The notes beneath the pieces were generated by a model. That model saw nothing but the letters and a program-made list of their open reading frames with translations, was not told the origin of the DNA and made no database searches. A stretch of DNA of 64,000 nt from Mycetocola zhadangensis (GTDB lineage Bacteria; Actinomycetota; Actinomycetes; Actinomycetales; Microbacteriaceae), in contig NZ_RCWJ01000003.1 in assembly GCF_003668565.1 (NCBI RefSeq), positions 62,001 through 126,000 on the forward strand, written 5' to 3'. A program made the position numbers and the translations under genes. Shown here in pieces: positions 19,350-27,497 of the stretch (the first letter of the stretch is position 1; every line of letters starts with the position of its first letter).

Positions 19350-19434
19350 CGAGACGGAACAGAACGCCGAGGTTCCTAGCACACGTGGCCTCGCCGTCCG
19401 GTCCCCCAAAGAGCCGACTAGTCAGCGCTCCTTC

Positions 19435-19605
19435 ACACCTGCACAATGAATAACGCAGGTGTCTCTCCATTCTTGAGAGTTACACCACCAGATAGTTCGC
19501 CTGACTAGGGTAAGGGGCGAACATTTGGGGGCGGGTCAGGTCACTATTCGGGTTAGTGCCCTGACCCGGGGCTTCGAAGGGCCGGTTCGAAAGAGCCGGC
19601 CCTTC
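19435..19605 (+). ncRNA. candidate structured RNA: chain of hairpins ending in a terminator
   Basis: Five inverted repeats follow each other. A: ACACCTGC/GCAGGTGT (19435-19462). B: GGTGTCTCTC with GAGAG-tt-ACACC (19458-19486), sharing GGTGT with A so that A and B exclude each other. C: GTTCGCC/GGCGAAC (19495-19522). D: GGGTCAGG/CCTGACCC with an inner CACTA/TAGTG (19533-19567). E: a 10-bp terminator stem (19576-19605). No plus-strand gene follows for 3 kb, so it is not an mRNA leader. It resembles no RNA family I can name. Strand is inferred from the T-rich run after E. Confidence 0.5.
19576..19605 (+). terminator. rho-independent terminator
   Basis: Perfect 10-bp stem GAAGGGCCGG/CCGGCCCTTC with a 10-nt loop, followed by TTCTGTT. 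It ends the candidate RNA, or the accD-accE transcript if that reads through. Confidence 0.75.
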
Positions 19606-19663
19606 TTCTGTTACCGCATGGAAAAGCAGCCAGGCAGGGCCGCATCACCGCCCCGTTTCCGGA

Positions 19664-21013
19664 TCAGCCGCAGCAGGATGAGCCGGGCGCCTCGGGCGTT
19701 GTTGCGCAACTATCCGTTGGCGTCGACGTGGAGCAGACGCCGGTTTCGGGCAGGACAAGTTGGACGTGACGGGCGGCTTCGTGATTTCCGGCGAGTTCGT
19801 CGGCGATTGACCGTACTTGCTCGTAGCCGGTCAACATCAGGAACGTGGGAGCACGTCCGTAGCTCTTCATGCCTGCGATGTAGAAGTTGGGTTCCGGGTG
19901 CGCGAGTTCCGTGACGCCGTGGGGGTACACCGTGCCGCAACTGTGCATGTTCGGGTCGATCAGAGGGGCCAGAGCACGAGGCGCCTCCACGATCTCGTCC
20001 AGCGACAACCGGATTTCACGCAGCATGTCGAGGTTGGGGCGGAATCCGGTGGCATTAACGACCTGGTCAGCCTCAACACTCATCTGCTCTCCCCGGCGGC
20101 GGCCGGTGACTGCCACGCGATGATCCTTCACGGGCAGGAGGTCATCAATTTCGAACTGGTCGATCAGAGTCACGAGACCCTGGCCAACGAGGTTGTGTAC
20201 CAAAGCGCCCAGTTCCCCGCGCGCTTCGAGCTCGTCGTTCCCGGATCCGTAGGCGCGGATCGGGCTGGCCCCGCGGATCGCCCAACTGATCGTCGTGCCG
20301 CCTTCTTCCTTCGCGAGGGCGGCGAGTTTCAGTAGCGTGTTCGCGGCGGAGTGTCCTGCGCCGACGACGAGGGTATGCATCCCGGCAAAGCGGGCGCGGT
20401 CCGCCCCGAGGACGTCAGGCAGAGCATGGCTGATGTTCGCTCGGGCCCTGTGCATGTTGGTCGGTGCCAGACCGTTAGACGCGAGACCGTTCGGGGTGCT
20501 GTAGGTACCGGAGGCGTCGATGACCGCGCGGGCCAGTTGCTCGACGGTGATGTCACCGGTCCGAATGCGGAGGAGGAACGGAGTCGTGCTGCGACCGGTG
20601 GAGCGAGTGCGGTCCATGCCCTGTCGGCTGACATCGGTGACGGTGCTGTTGTAACGGATGCGATGGGCCAACTCGGGGGTCGCTGCCAACGGCAGCAGGT
20701 AGTCAGAAACGAGGTCGCGGCCGTATGGCAGCTTCTTCGCGGCAGGTGCCTGCCAGTCAGTCTTGTCGAGAAGCCGTCCGGCGGCTTCATCGACAAGGTA
20801 CTCCCACGGCGAGAACAGGCGGGTGTGGCCCCACGCTTGAACCGCGGTTCCAACTGTGGCGCCGGATTCGAAAATCACCACATCGACCCCGCGCTCAAGC
20901 AGCTGCGCCGCAGCGGCGAGCCCAACTGGCCCCGCGCCGATGATGGCCACAGGCAGGCTATTGAGGCTCCGGGATGGAGGAACGGTCAAAGTGGGGAGCT
21001 CTGTGATGGTCAT
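19664..21013 (-). CDS. arsenic-cassette flavoprotein monooxygenase (ArsO-like)
   Basis: FAD/NAD(P)-binding protein of the flavin-containing monooxygenase/TrxB-like superfamily, about 449 residues. The FAD motif AIIGAGPVGLAAAAQL lies near the N-terminus, the NADPH motif VVGAGHSAANTLLKL mid-protein, and VVNATGFRPN near residue 330. Such proteins (named ArsO in Streptomyces arsenic clusters) accompany acr3 and arsC; their reaction is not settled. The last 25 residues form a Ser/Thr-rich tail with four cysteines ending in CCG, which could bind As(III). ATG at 21013 with GAGAAG upstream is preferred over TTG at 21040. It is last in the acr3-arsC operon. Confidence 0.8.
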   Translation of the reverse strand: MTITELPTLTVPPSRSLNSLPVAIIGAGPVGLAAAAQLLERGVDVVIFESGATVGTAVQAWGHTRLFSPWEYLVDEAAGRLLDKTDWQAPAAKKLPYGRDLVSDYLLPLAATPELAHRIRYNSTVTDVSRQGMDRTRSTGRSTTPFLLRIRTGDITVEQLARAVIDASGTYSTPNGLASNGLAPTNMHRARANISHALPDVLGADRARFAGMHTLVVGAGHSAANTLLKLAALAKEEGGTTISWAIRGASPIRAYGSGNDELEARGELGALVHNLVGQGLVTLIDQFEIDDLLPVKDHRVAVTGRRRGEQMSVEADQVVNATGFRPNLDMLREIRLSLDEIVEAPRALAPLIDPNMHSCGTVYPHGVTELAHPEPNFYIAGMKSYGRAPTFLMLTGYEQVRSIADELAGNHEAARHVQLVLPETGVCSTSTPTDSCATTPEAPGSSCCG

Positions 21014-21094
21014 ATTCTGCTTCTCTTCGTTTTGTGGCAACGGGGTCTTCGACGACAGCGGTTGCCGCTTTCACGCAGCCGATGCCCTCGGAGA

Positions 21095-21505
21095 TTATGG
21101 CGTCGCCGGGAGAATCTCGGCCAGCAGCTGCTGGATCCGAGCCTTGATGTCATCGCGGATCGGGCGAACAGCATCGATGCCCTGCCCTGCCGGGTCGTCG
21201 AGCTCCCAGTCCTCGTAGCGCTTCCCCGGGAATATGGGGCAGGTGTCTCCGCAACCCATCGTGATCACAACGTCGGAGTCTTTGACGGCCTCGGTGGTCA
21301 GGACCTTCGGGGTGTTGTTGGCGATGTCGATGCCCTCTTCCGCCATCGCCTGGACGGCGATCGGGTTAATTTGGTCTTTGGGCTCCGAGCCGGCGGAGAG
21401 CACCTCGACCTGGCCGCGAGAGAGGGCTTTCATATAGCCGGCGGCCATTTGGGACCGGCCCGCGTTGTGGACGCAAACGAATAGGACGGATGGTTTCTCG
21501 TTCAT
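21095..21505 (-). CDS. arsC: arsenate reductase, low-molecular-weight phosphatase type
   Basis: Reduces arsenate to arsenite for export. The P-loop CVHNAGRS is the CX5R motif of LMW-PTP-type ArsC. The second redox region MGCGDTCPIFPGKRYEDWEL provides two more cysteines and the DP general-acid segment (LDDPAG). It is about 136 residues from ATG 21505, which is preceded by GAGAG; an open extension upstream overlaps acr3 and has no family similarity. In actinobacteria such enzymes use thioredoxin or mycothiol/mycoredoxin; the sequence alone does not decide which. Confidence 0.92.
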   Translation of the reverse strand: MNEKPSVLFVCVHNAGRSQMAAGYMKALSRGQVEVLSAGSEPKDQINPIAVQAMAEEGIDIANNTPKVLTTEAVKDSDVVITMGCGDTCPIFPGKRYEDWELDDPAGQGIDAVRPIRDDIKARIQQLLAEILPATP

Positions 21506-21531
21506 CAGGCTCTCTTTCTTCGAGGGTGGGG

Positions 21532-22638
21532 CTAGACCCGGTCTGCGACCGGAAGTTCGTGGTGGGCCGAGACGGCGCTTCGGGTGGGGAACATGCGGGG
21601 GCGCATCCACAGGGCGACGTAGACAAGTCCGACCAGGACGGGCACTTCGATCAGCGGTCCGACGATGCCGGCGAGCGCCTGTCCGCTTGTGGCACCGAAT
21701 GTGCCGATCGCGACGGCTATAGCCAGCTCGAAGTTGTTGCCCGCTGCAGTGAAGGCGAGCGTCGTGGTGCGTTCGTAGGAGAGCCCGATGAACTTGCCGA
21801 GGACAAACCCGACGATGAAAGTCACTGCGAAGTACACCAGCAACGGCAGCGCGATGCGGACGACGTCAAGCGGCCGGTCAATCACTTGCTGACCCTGAAG
21901 AGCGAACAACAACACGATGGTGAAAAGAAGTCCGTACAGGGCGAACGGTCCGACTCTCGGCAGGAAGGTCCCCTCGTACCAGGCGCGGCCCCTGGTGGCC
22001 TCGCCAAACCGACGCGAGAAATAGCCCGCGATCAGTGGGATCCCCAGAAACACCAGAACACTCAGTGTGATCGCCCACAGCGAGAACGATGCACTGGTCG
22101 TCGGCAGCCCAAGCCACGACGGGAGGACCTGGAGGTAGAACCAACCAAGGCCTGAGAAGGCGACGACCTGAAACACCGAGTTGACGGCCACGAGGAACGC
22201 GGCTGCCTCGCGGTCACCACAGGCCAGGTCATTCCAGATCAGAACCATGGCAATGCACCGCGCCAGGCCGACGATGATGAGGCCGGTGCGGTACTCGGGA
22301 AGGTCGGGAAGAAACGCCCAGGCGAGGGCAAACATCAACGCCGGCCCCACGAGCCAGTTCATCACCAGCGACGAGTACAGAAGCTTCCGGTCACCGGCAA
22401 CCGCGCGAGCATCGGAGTAGCGCACCTTCGCCAGAACCGGATACATCATCACCAGCAGACCGATCGCGATCGGAACGCTCACGGAGCCGATAGAGAAGCT
22501 GTGCAGCAGGTCGCCAAACGCAGGAGCGAAGACCGCCAAAGCGAGCCCAAGCGCCATGGCCGCGAGAATCCATACGGGGAGGAAACGGTCGGCAGCGCCG
22601 AGGGCGGCGGGTTTCGTGACGGGACCAGGGAGGGACAT
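21532..22638 (-). CDS. acr3: arsenite efflux transporter, ACR3 family
   Basis: Membrane As(III) exporter of 368 residues with about ten helices. The conserved cysteine of the fourth helix lies in VLIWNDLACGDREAAAFLVAVNS, and the conserved glutamate of the ninth helix in GIVGPLIEVPVLVGLVYVAL; both are required in characterised Acr3 proteins. It is first in the minus-strand operon acr3-arsC-flavoprotein and divergent from arsR, with the operator region between them. Confidence 0.93.
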   Translation of the reverse strand: MSLPGPVTKPAALGAADRFLPVWILAAMALGLALAVFAPAFGDLLHSFSIGSVSVPIAIGLLVMMYPVLAKVRYSDARAVAGDRKLLYSSLVMNWLVGPALMFALAWAFLPDLPEYRTGLIIVGLARCIAMVLIWNDLACGDREAAAFLVAVNSVFQVVAFSGLGWFYLQVLPSWLGLPTTSASFSLWAITLSVLVFLGIPLIAGYFSRRFGEATRGRAWYEGTFLPRVGPFALYGLLFTIVLLFALQGQQVIDRPLDVVRIALPLLVYFAVTFIVGFVLGKFIGLSYERTTTLAFTAAGNNFELAIAVAIGTFGATSGQALAGIVGPLIEVPVLVGLVYVALWMRPRMFPTRSAVSAHHELPVADRV

Positions 22639-22657
22639 TCAACTCCGAGAATGATAG

Positions 22658-22709
22658 ATTGATGATTGTCGATGTACACAGTGTGGTCAATACATCGATG
22701 GATGTCAAT
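22658..22709. promoter_or_regulatory. ArsR operator: long inverted repeat between acr3 and arsR
   Basis: Two arms in inverted orientation, each with the pattern ATTGA-N6-TCGATGTA: left 22658-22676, right 22691-22709, with a 14-bp centre. They cover the intergenic space that must hold both divergent promoters, so ArsR binding would shut off both genes and release on As(III). Confidence 0.7.
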
Positions 22710-22729
22710 CTAAGGAGGGTTCGTTTCAG

Positions 22730-23080
22730 ATGACGCTAACCGAAGCGCTGCCGATCACCGACCTCAATGCCTGCTGCACCCCGATTCTGCGCGAGCCCAT
22801 GGGCGCCGACGCTGCAGAGAAGCTCGCCCGGTCGCTCAAAGCTCTGGCCGACCCAGCGCGCCTTCGCCTGCTGTCGATCGTCGCCTCCCATGACGACGCT
22901 GAAGCCTGCGTCTGCGACCTCACCGAGCCGCTCGGGCTGAGCCAGCCCACCGTCTCCCACCACCTCAAGGTGCTCGTCGACGCCGGCTACCTTTCGCGCG
23001 AGAAGCGCGGCACCTGGGCCTACTACAGCCTCACGCCCGACGCCCTCGATTCCGTGTCAGGACTTATCAGCGAGCTCTGA
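22730..23080 (+). CDS. arsR: ArsR-family As(III)-responsive repressor
   Basis: Winged-helix repressor of 116 residues. The recognition helix region is LGLSQPTVSHHLKVLVDAGYL, followed by the wing REKRGTWAYYSL. Cysteines 15 and 16 form a CC pair near the N-terminus, as in the Corynebacterium glutamicum ArsR As(III) site, and further cysteines are at 60 and 62 in ACVCDL. A strong ribosome site, AAGGAGGG, lies 10 nt before the ATG. It probably represses itself and the divergent acr3 operon. Confidence 0.93.
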   Translation: MTLTEALPITDLNACCTPILREPMGADAAEKLARSLKALADPARLRLLSIVASHDDAEACVCDLTEPLGLSQPTVSHHLKVLVDAGYLSREKRGTWAYYSLTPDALDSVSGLISEL

Positions 23081-23136
23081 GCTTCGCGCTATCGATACTC
23101 CGGCAGTTTCGAGCCGAAATTCGCGAACGGATGCCG

Positions 23137-24150
23137 TCAGCTGGCTTCCGCAGGCACCCCGCGAGGAATCTCCAGCCACAATCGCACGGAGTCGCCCGGC
23201 TCGGCCGGATCGGTCGACGGACCGAGCGCAACGAGGGTGACAGCCACGTCGGTGTCTGACGGCGCCGTTCGGATGATCATCTTGGTCGCCTCAGTGCGGT
23301 CGACGGCGTCGGCAACGGCGTCGAGCGCTCGGCTGAGCTCGGCCTCGGGCAGGTCGTCGATCGTGCCCTCGTCGAGCAAAGACACGGTCGTGCCACGGCG
23401 GCGGGCAGCGAGCACGCTCTCGCGCACCCGGTCGTTGAGCAGCCGTCGCCCACGGATCTCGTCGCGTAGTCCGGCTTCGAGCACCCGGCTCTCGACACGC
23501 TGCTCTTCGCTCAGCTCACCTCCGGACAGGATGATCTCGCGCAACATCGGCAGCGCCCGCACCGCTGTCTGATCGAGCCGGCGGCGACGTTCGCCCTGGT
23601 GCGCGTCCTGCGCGGCCTGCCACTTGGCTGCCTCGCGCTCGGCGACCGCGAGATTCTCGGCGTCACGCGACACCTTCACAAGTGAGCGCGTGAGCACACT
23701 GGCGATGATGACCCACATCAGGCTTCCTGTGATGCCGATCTGCACACTCGTCCCAAGGCCGCACCACAGGATCGACTGCACGGTGAGGAAGATGACACCA
23801 ACCCAGCCGACGAGTTCCTGCCGGCGCACGACGGCAATGGTCATGAGCGTGCCGATCGCGGCGACGTGCCAGGTGGCGTAGCCGTTGTTCACAAGCGGGT
23901 CGAGTTCGCTCGTCACGAGAACGGGCACGCTGACGGCCGTTCCGAGGTTGAACGCGGCCAGCCAACCGGGCATCGCGGTCGGGCTCGTCGGCCACAGGCT
24001 CAGCACCGTCGCCGCCAGGTACAACGCCATGGCCACAAGGCTCGGCCACGGGGAACCGGCCTGACCGAGCGTCATGATGCCACGAACGACGTGGTAGATC
24101 GAGAACGCTGCGGCGAGGGCGAGCATGACCCAGCGGTTGAGGGAGATCAC
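23137..24150 (-). CDS. membrane protein with degenerate histidine-kinase-like C-terminus
   Basis: A 337-residue protein with about five hydrophobic helices in its first 165 residues, then a coiled, charged linker (about 170-205), and a C-terminal domain. This ends with VAVTLVALGPS and SVRLWLEIPRG, resembling the last strands of a HATPase fold. It has no phosphoacceptor histidine motif and no N or G boxes, so kinase activity is unlikely. It overlaps the true sensor kinase gene upstream by 4 bp and is the last gene of the regulator-kinase operon. A co-sensor or modulator role is inferred from context only. Confidence 0.65.
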   Translation of the reverse strand: MISLNRWVMLALAAAFSIYHVVRGIMTLGQAGSPWPSLVAMALYLAATVLSLWPTSPTAMPGWLAAFNLGTAVSVPVLVTSELDPLVNNGYATWHVAAIGTLMTIAVVRRQELVGWVGVIFLTVQSILWCGLGTSVQIGITGSLMWVIIASVLTRSLVKVSRDAENLAVAEREAAKWQAAQDAHQGERRRRLDQTAVRALPMLREIILSGGELSEEQRVESRVLEAGLRDEIRGRRLLNDRVRESVLAARRRGTTVSLLDEGTIDDLPEAELSRALDAVADAVDRTEATKMIIRTAPSDTDVAVTLVALGPSTDPAEPGDSVRLWLEIPRGVPAEAS

Positions 24151-25466
24151 GACCGGGCACCTTCCGACGCCCGCGCTTCCGCCGGTGTCCAGCGGATGCT
24201 GATCGTCGTTCCCTGCCCGGGTTCTGAATCAAGCTCGACGGTTCCTCCGACCGCAACGACGCGTTCGATGATCGACACCCGCAATCCGAGCCGGTTGGGT
24301 TCCACAGCCAGACGGTCGAAACCCACACCGTCGTCGCTCACTTCGATGGACACGCCGTCTGAGTCACAGGCGGTGACGGTGATCGTCCGATTGATTTGCG
24401 CCGTGGCATCCGCCCCACCAGCATGCTGGGCACTGTTGGCCATCGCCTGCGTCGCGGCCAGGTAGAGGTTCTGTGCGACCGGGTACGGAATGACGACGTC
24501 CGAGTCCGGGGCGACCGCGATCTCGAAGGTCGTGTCGAGCGCCGCGGCGTACAGGTCGAGCCCGGAGACCAGCCTCTGCAGGGTGGCGGTCTCCGCCCCG
24601 TCTGCTCGCGGCTCGTCCAGGGCTGCGAGGCGCTTGATCGCATCGCTGGCCATCGAGACGGCGAGCGCTGCGGCCTCTGGGCGGCGGGCGCGGTCGGCGG
24701 CTTGCAGCGAGGCAAGCACCGTGTCGTGCACGAGGGCGTCGACCTCGATGCGCTCGACCTCACGCGCGTGCTGGCGGATCGCGTCGTCATACCGCTCGAA
24801 CGCCGCTGCCCTCGCCGCGTCGACCTGGCTTGCCGCGTGGCGGAAGGTCATCAGCAGGGCGAAAATGACGAGCCCGATCATCGATCCGTAAAGCGCGTTC
24901 TGCAGCGCGATGTCTCCGCGCACCAGTCGCCCGGCGTCGTCCATCACCCCTGTGATGCCGTACACGGTCGGTGTCACGAGAATGTACGCAACAGCGAGCG
25001 CTGGTTTGAACGCCTGCGCCGCCGATGCGCAAGCGATGGCGCAGAGGTACCAAGTCCAGGGCTCGTCAACACCTGCGGCGTCTGCGCCTCCCGTGGCGAG
25101 CGGCCAGAGCAGAATGCCGACGAGGTAGACGATCGCGAAGACAATGTTTGCGATCCGCTGCGCCCGAGGGTTGAACCAAAGCGCGATCACGATTCCGAGC
25201 ATCCCAAGGAGCGCCGCGATGTACAGGGCACCGAGCGCGCCTGGCACCCTGATCCCTGATCCGATCGCGATGCTCAGCGTCTGCGCGCCGAAGACCAGGC
25301 CGATGATGCCGATCGATGTGGCGATCAGCCGTTCGATGCGGGCGACGCTGAATCGTGCATCGGTTGTGGTGCGGCTGAGGGTCGATCTGTCGAGGCCGTC
25401 GAGCACCGCTCCCCGAGGAACCGGAGAGAACAACGGCCCCGGTCGAGGAGTGACGTCAGCTGTCAT
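24147..25466 (-). CDS. sensor histidine kinase (HisKA_3-like, NarL partner type)
   Basis: Membrane sensor kinase of 439 residues with about six helices in the first 190. The phosphoacceptor histidine is in VDALVHDTVLASLQAAD. The ATP-binding domain shows the N box in LYLAATQAMANSAQHAGG, the G1 box SDDGVGFD, and a closing GTTISIRW. It overlaps the response regulator gene by 11 bp, making it the cognate kinase. The signal is unknown, as the input is entirely transmembrane. Confidence 0.85.
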   Translation of the reverse strand: MTADVTPRPGPLFSPVPRGAVLDGLDRSTLSRTTTDARFSVARIERLIATSIGIIGLVFGAQTLSIAIGSGIRVPGALGALYIAALLGMLGIVIALWFNPRAQRIANIVFAIVYLVGILLWPLATGGADAAGVDEPWTWYLCAIACASAAQAFKPALAVAYILVTPTVYGITGVMDDAGRLVRGDIALQNALYGSMIGLVIFALLMTFRHAASQVDAARAAAFERYDDAIRQHAREVERIEVDALVHDTVLASLQAADRARRPEAAALAVSMASDAIKRLAALDEPRADGAETATLQRLVSGLDLYAAALDTTFEIAVAPDSDVVIPYPVAQNLYLAATQAMANSAQHAGGADATAQINRTITVTACDSDGVSIEVSDDGVGFDRLAVEPNRLGLRVSIIERVVAVGGTVELDSEPGQGTTISIRWTPAEARASEGARS

Positions 25467-26106
25467 CGCCGGTGTTGAGCTCGGGCAGGATGCCGTCTTC
25501 GACAGCCCTGCGCAACAGGTCGACCTTGGTCGGGGCCGGCCGGCCGAGGTCCACGTACTTGCCGCGGATCCGATCGAGGTATTCCTTCACTGTCGACTGC
25601 GCAATGCCGAGCTGCACAGCGACGTCCTTCATGGGCAGGCCAGATGCGTACAGGTGCAGCACGTCTCGCTCGCGCCTGCCCAGCTGTGCCCGCGAGAAGT
25701 CACCGTCTGCGTCGATCGCACTCGCCCATTCCAGGTTGTTGAGTGCCTCACCACTTGCGACCGTCTCGATAGCCGCAACGACAGCATCCGTCGGAGCGGA
25801 TTTCGGAATCACGCCAGCCGCCCCCGCGGCGAGCGCTTCACGAACGGATGCCACACGGTCGGCAATCGAATGGATCAGGACGGCCGACCCTGACCCGTGC
25901 ACCGCTCGAACGTTGTCGGTGATGTTGCTGCCATCCCCCAGGTTCAGGTCAAGAACGACAACGTCGCACGGCACACCGTCGGCCTGCTCGAGGAACTCCT
26001 CCACCGTTGACGCGCTGTGTGCGACCGTGTGACCGGCGGACTCGCACACGGCACGCAGGCCCATTCGAACGGACTCGTGATCGTCAATAACAGCTATGCG
26101 CACCAC
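25456..26106 (-). CDS. LuxR/NarL-family response regulator
   Basis: A 216-residue two-domain regulator. The receiver domain begins VRIAVIDDHESVRMGL with the acidic pocket, and the phosphoacceptor aspartate is in VVLDLNLGDGSN. The C-terminal HTH contains LGRRERDVLHLYASGL and KDVAVQLGIAQSTVKEYLDRIRGKY. It is first in the operon with the two membrane proteins downstream. Targets are unknown; the ars cassette next door has its own repressor, so a link is not implied. Confidence 0.88.
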   Translation of the reverse strand: MVRIAVIDDHESVRMGLRAVCESAGHTVAHSASTVEEFLEQADGVPCDVVVLDLNLGDGSNITDNVRAVHGSGSAVLIHSIADRVASVREALAAGAAGVIPKSAPTDAVVAAIETVASGEALNNLEWASAIDADGDFSRAQLGRRERDVLHLYASGLPMKDVAVQLGIAQSTVKEYLDRIRGKYVDLGRPAPTKVDLLRRAVEDGILPELNTGDDS

Positions 26107-26148
26107 TGGGCCAATCGTAGAAGGAAACCGAATTCCGGTGGATTGAGT

Positions 26149-27420
26149 TTAGTCCCGCGTGAGCAGGGCAACCGACTCGATGTGGTGGGTGTGCGGGAAC
26201 AGGTCGAATGCCCGCAGCGAGGTAAGCGAGTATCCGAGCGGAGCGAACAGGCCGATGTCGCGTGCGAGCGCCACCGGGTCGCATGCCACATAGACGAGCT
26301 GGGCCGGTCGCAGCTCGGCGAGGCTCGCCACAACTTCCTTGCCGGCACCCGAGCGTGGCGGGTCGAGAACAACGGTTGCGGCTTCGAGCCTCGACCGGTC
26401 GGCGGCACTCGAGTTGGCGACGAGGCCACGGAGGTAGGCGTCGACCCGAGCGGTGATGCTCTGCGCGCCGATCCAGTCTGAGAGGTTCTCGCTGGCGTGG
26501 TCGGTGGCGCGGGCCGACGACTCGACGCTCGTGATGCGGGTGGTGCTGCCGAACTTGTCGCCGATCGCGGCGGCGAGCAGGCCGACACCTCCATAGAGGT
26601 CAAGGTTTGCGGCGCGCGGGTCGAAGAGCGCCTCATCGACGGTGGACTGAACGACCTCGGTCAGCAGTTGCGCTGCCGAACGGTGCACCTGCCAGAATCC
26701 ACCCTCATCGAGGGAGAACTCGCGGTCACCGACCCGTTCGACGATGGTCTGCTCGCGGCGGTGGGCAACGCTCGTGCCCTTCTTGACCGGCTCACGCACG
26801 ACGATGCGTGCGCTGTCCGTGCTGCTCGGCGCGATGATGTCCACCGATTCAGCGCCTTTGAACTGCTGGTCAAGCGGCGCAGCGGATGCCACGGCGTCTG
26901 TCGCGAGCGGAAGGTCACCAACCGGAATCACCCGGTGCGAGCGGGCGGCGTACGGGCCGACGTTTCCGTCGGCGTCAACGTGCAGGCTGACGCGGGTGCG
27001 CCAGGCCAGGCCCTCACGCTCATCGTCGCCCGGTGCTGACTCGACCTGAACGTCGCTCTCGACGCCGGCGAACCGCTGCAACGAGTCGGCGAGCACTTGG
27101 CGCTTGAGTTCACGCTGGTGGCCGAGCTCGATGTGACCGAACTCGGCGCCCCCGGCGCGATCAGCGGGGTCGACGTCGATCGACGACGAGGCCCAGACGT
27201 GGGACTGGCGGTGCGGCGACGCGTCGAGCACCTCGACGGTCTCGGCACGCCAGAAGCTTTTCTTGGAACTCTCGGTGATCCGGGCGCGAACCCGCTCACC
27301 TGGGAGGGTGTCTGCGACAAAAACCACTCGGCCCTCAAGCCGGGCTACGAACACACCACCGTGGGCTACGTTTGTTATCTCAAGCTCGACATCTGCTGGG
27401 GTATTCGTCTGTGCATTCAC
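26149..27420 (-). CDS. TrmA/RlmD-type class I RNA (uracil-5-)methyltransferase
   Basis: SAM-dependent m5U RNA methyltransferase of 423 residues. An N-terminal TRAM-like domain (VELEITNVAHGGVFVARLEG) binds RNA. The catalytic domain has DLYGGVGLLAAAIG (SAM), VLDPPRSGAGKEV, and LVYVACDPVALARDIG with the catalytic cysteine. The four Fe-S cysteines of RlmD are absent, so it is closer to TrmA in that respect. tRNA versus rRNA specificity is not decided. It is divergent from maf. Confidence 0.85.
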   Translation of the reverse strand: MNAQTNTPADVELEITNVAHGGVFVARLEGRVVFVADTLPGERVRARITESSKKSFWRAETVEVLDASPHRQSHVWASSSIDVDPADRAGGAEFGHIELGHQRELKRQVLADSLQRFAGVESDVQVESAPGDDEREGLAWRTRVSLHVDADGNVGPYAARSHRVIPVGDLPLATDAVASAAPLDQQFKGAESVDIIAPSSTDSARIVVREPVKKGTSVAHRREQTIVERVGDREFSLDEGGFWQVHRSAAQLLTEVVQSTVDEALFDPRAANLDLYGGVGLLAAAIGDKFGSTTRITSVESSARATDHASENLSDWIGAQSITARVDAYLRGLVANSSAADRSRLEAATVVLDPPRSGAGKEVVASLAELRPAQLVYVACDPVALARDIGLFAPLGYSLTSLRAFDLFPHTHHIESVALLTRD

Positions 27421-27497
27421 CTATGAATCGTCCCACGGATGAACACGCCCCGCACACTCGCACGCGTGCCGTGCGCCCTCACACCGCTGGAGTTGCC

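Larger units (their letters stand above)
19350..19663. other. non-coding stretch between accE and the ars cassette
   Basis: No protein-coding frame is convincing here. The first 85 bp have no visible structure. From 19435 a series of hairpins begins, listed separately as a candidate RNA. The last 58 bp lead into the 3' end of the convergent flavoprotein gene. Confidence 0.6.

Noticed and set aside
19576-19605. GGTTCGAAA resembles a tRNA or tmRNA T-arm
   Set aside because: The flanking bases pair as one long 10-bp stem and do not form a 5-bp T-stem with a 7-nt loop; no other cloverleaf arms exist.
19350-23136. Ars cassette carried by an insertion sequence or integrase element
   Set aside because: No transposase, integrase or terminal inverted repeats were found around it.
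23137-24150. Kinase-like gene as a pseudogene
   Set aside because: The frame is intact over 337 codons with normal codon usage and a 4-bp coupling to its neighbour, so it appears to be maintained.
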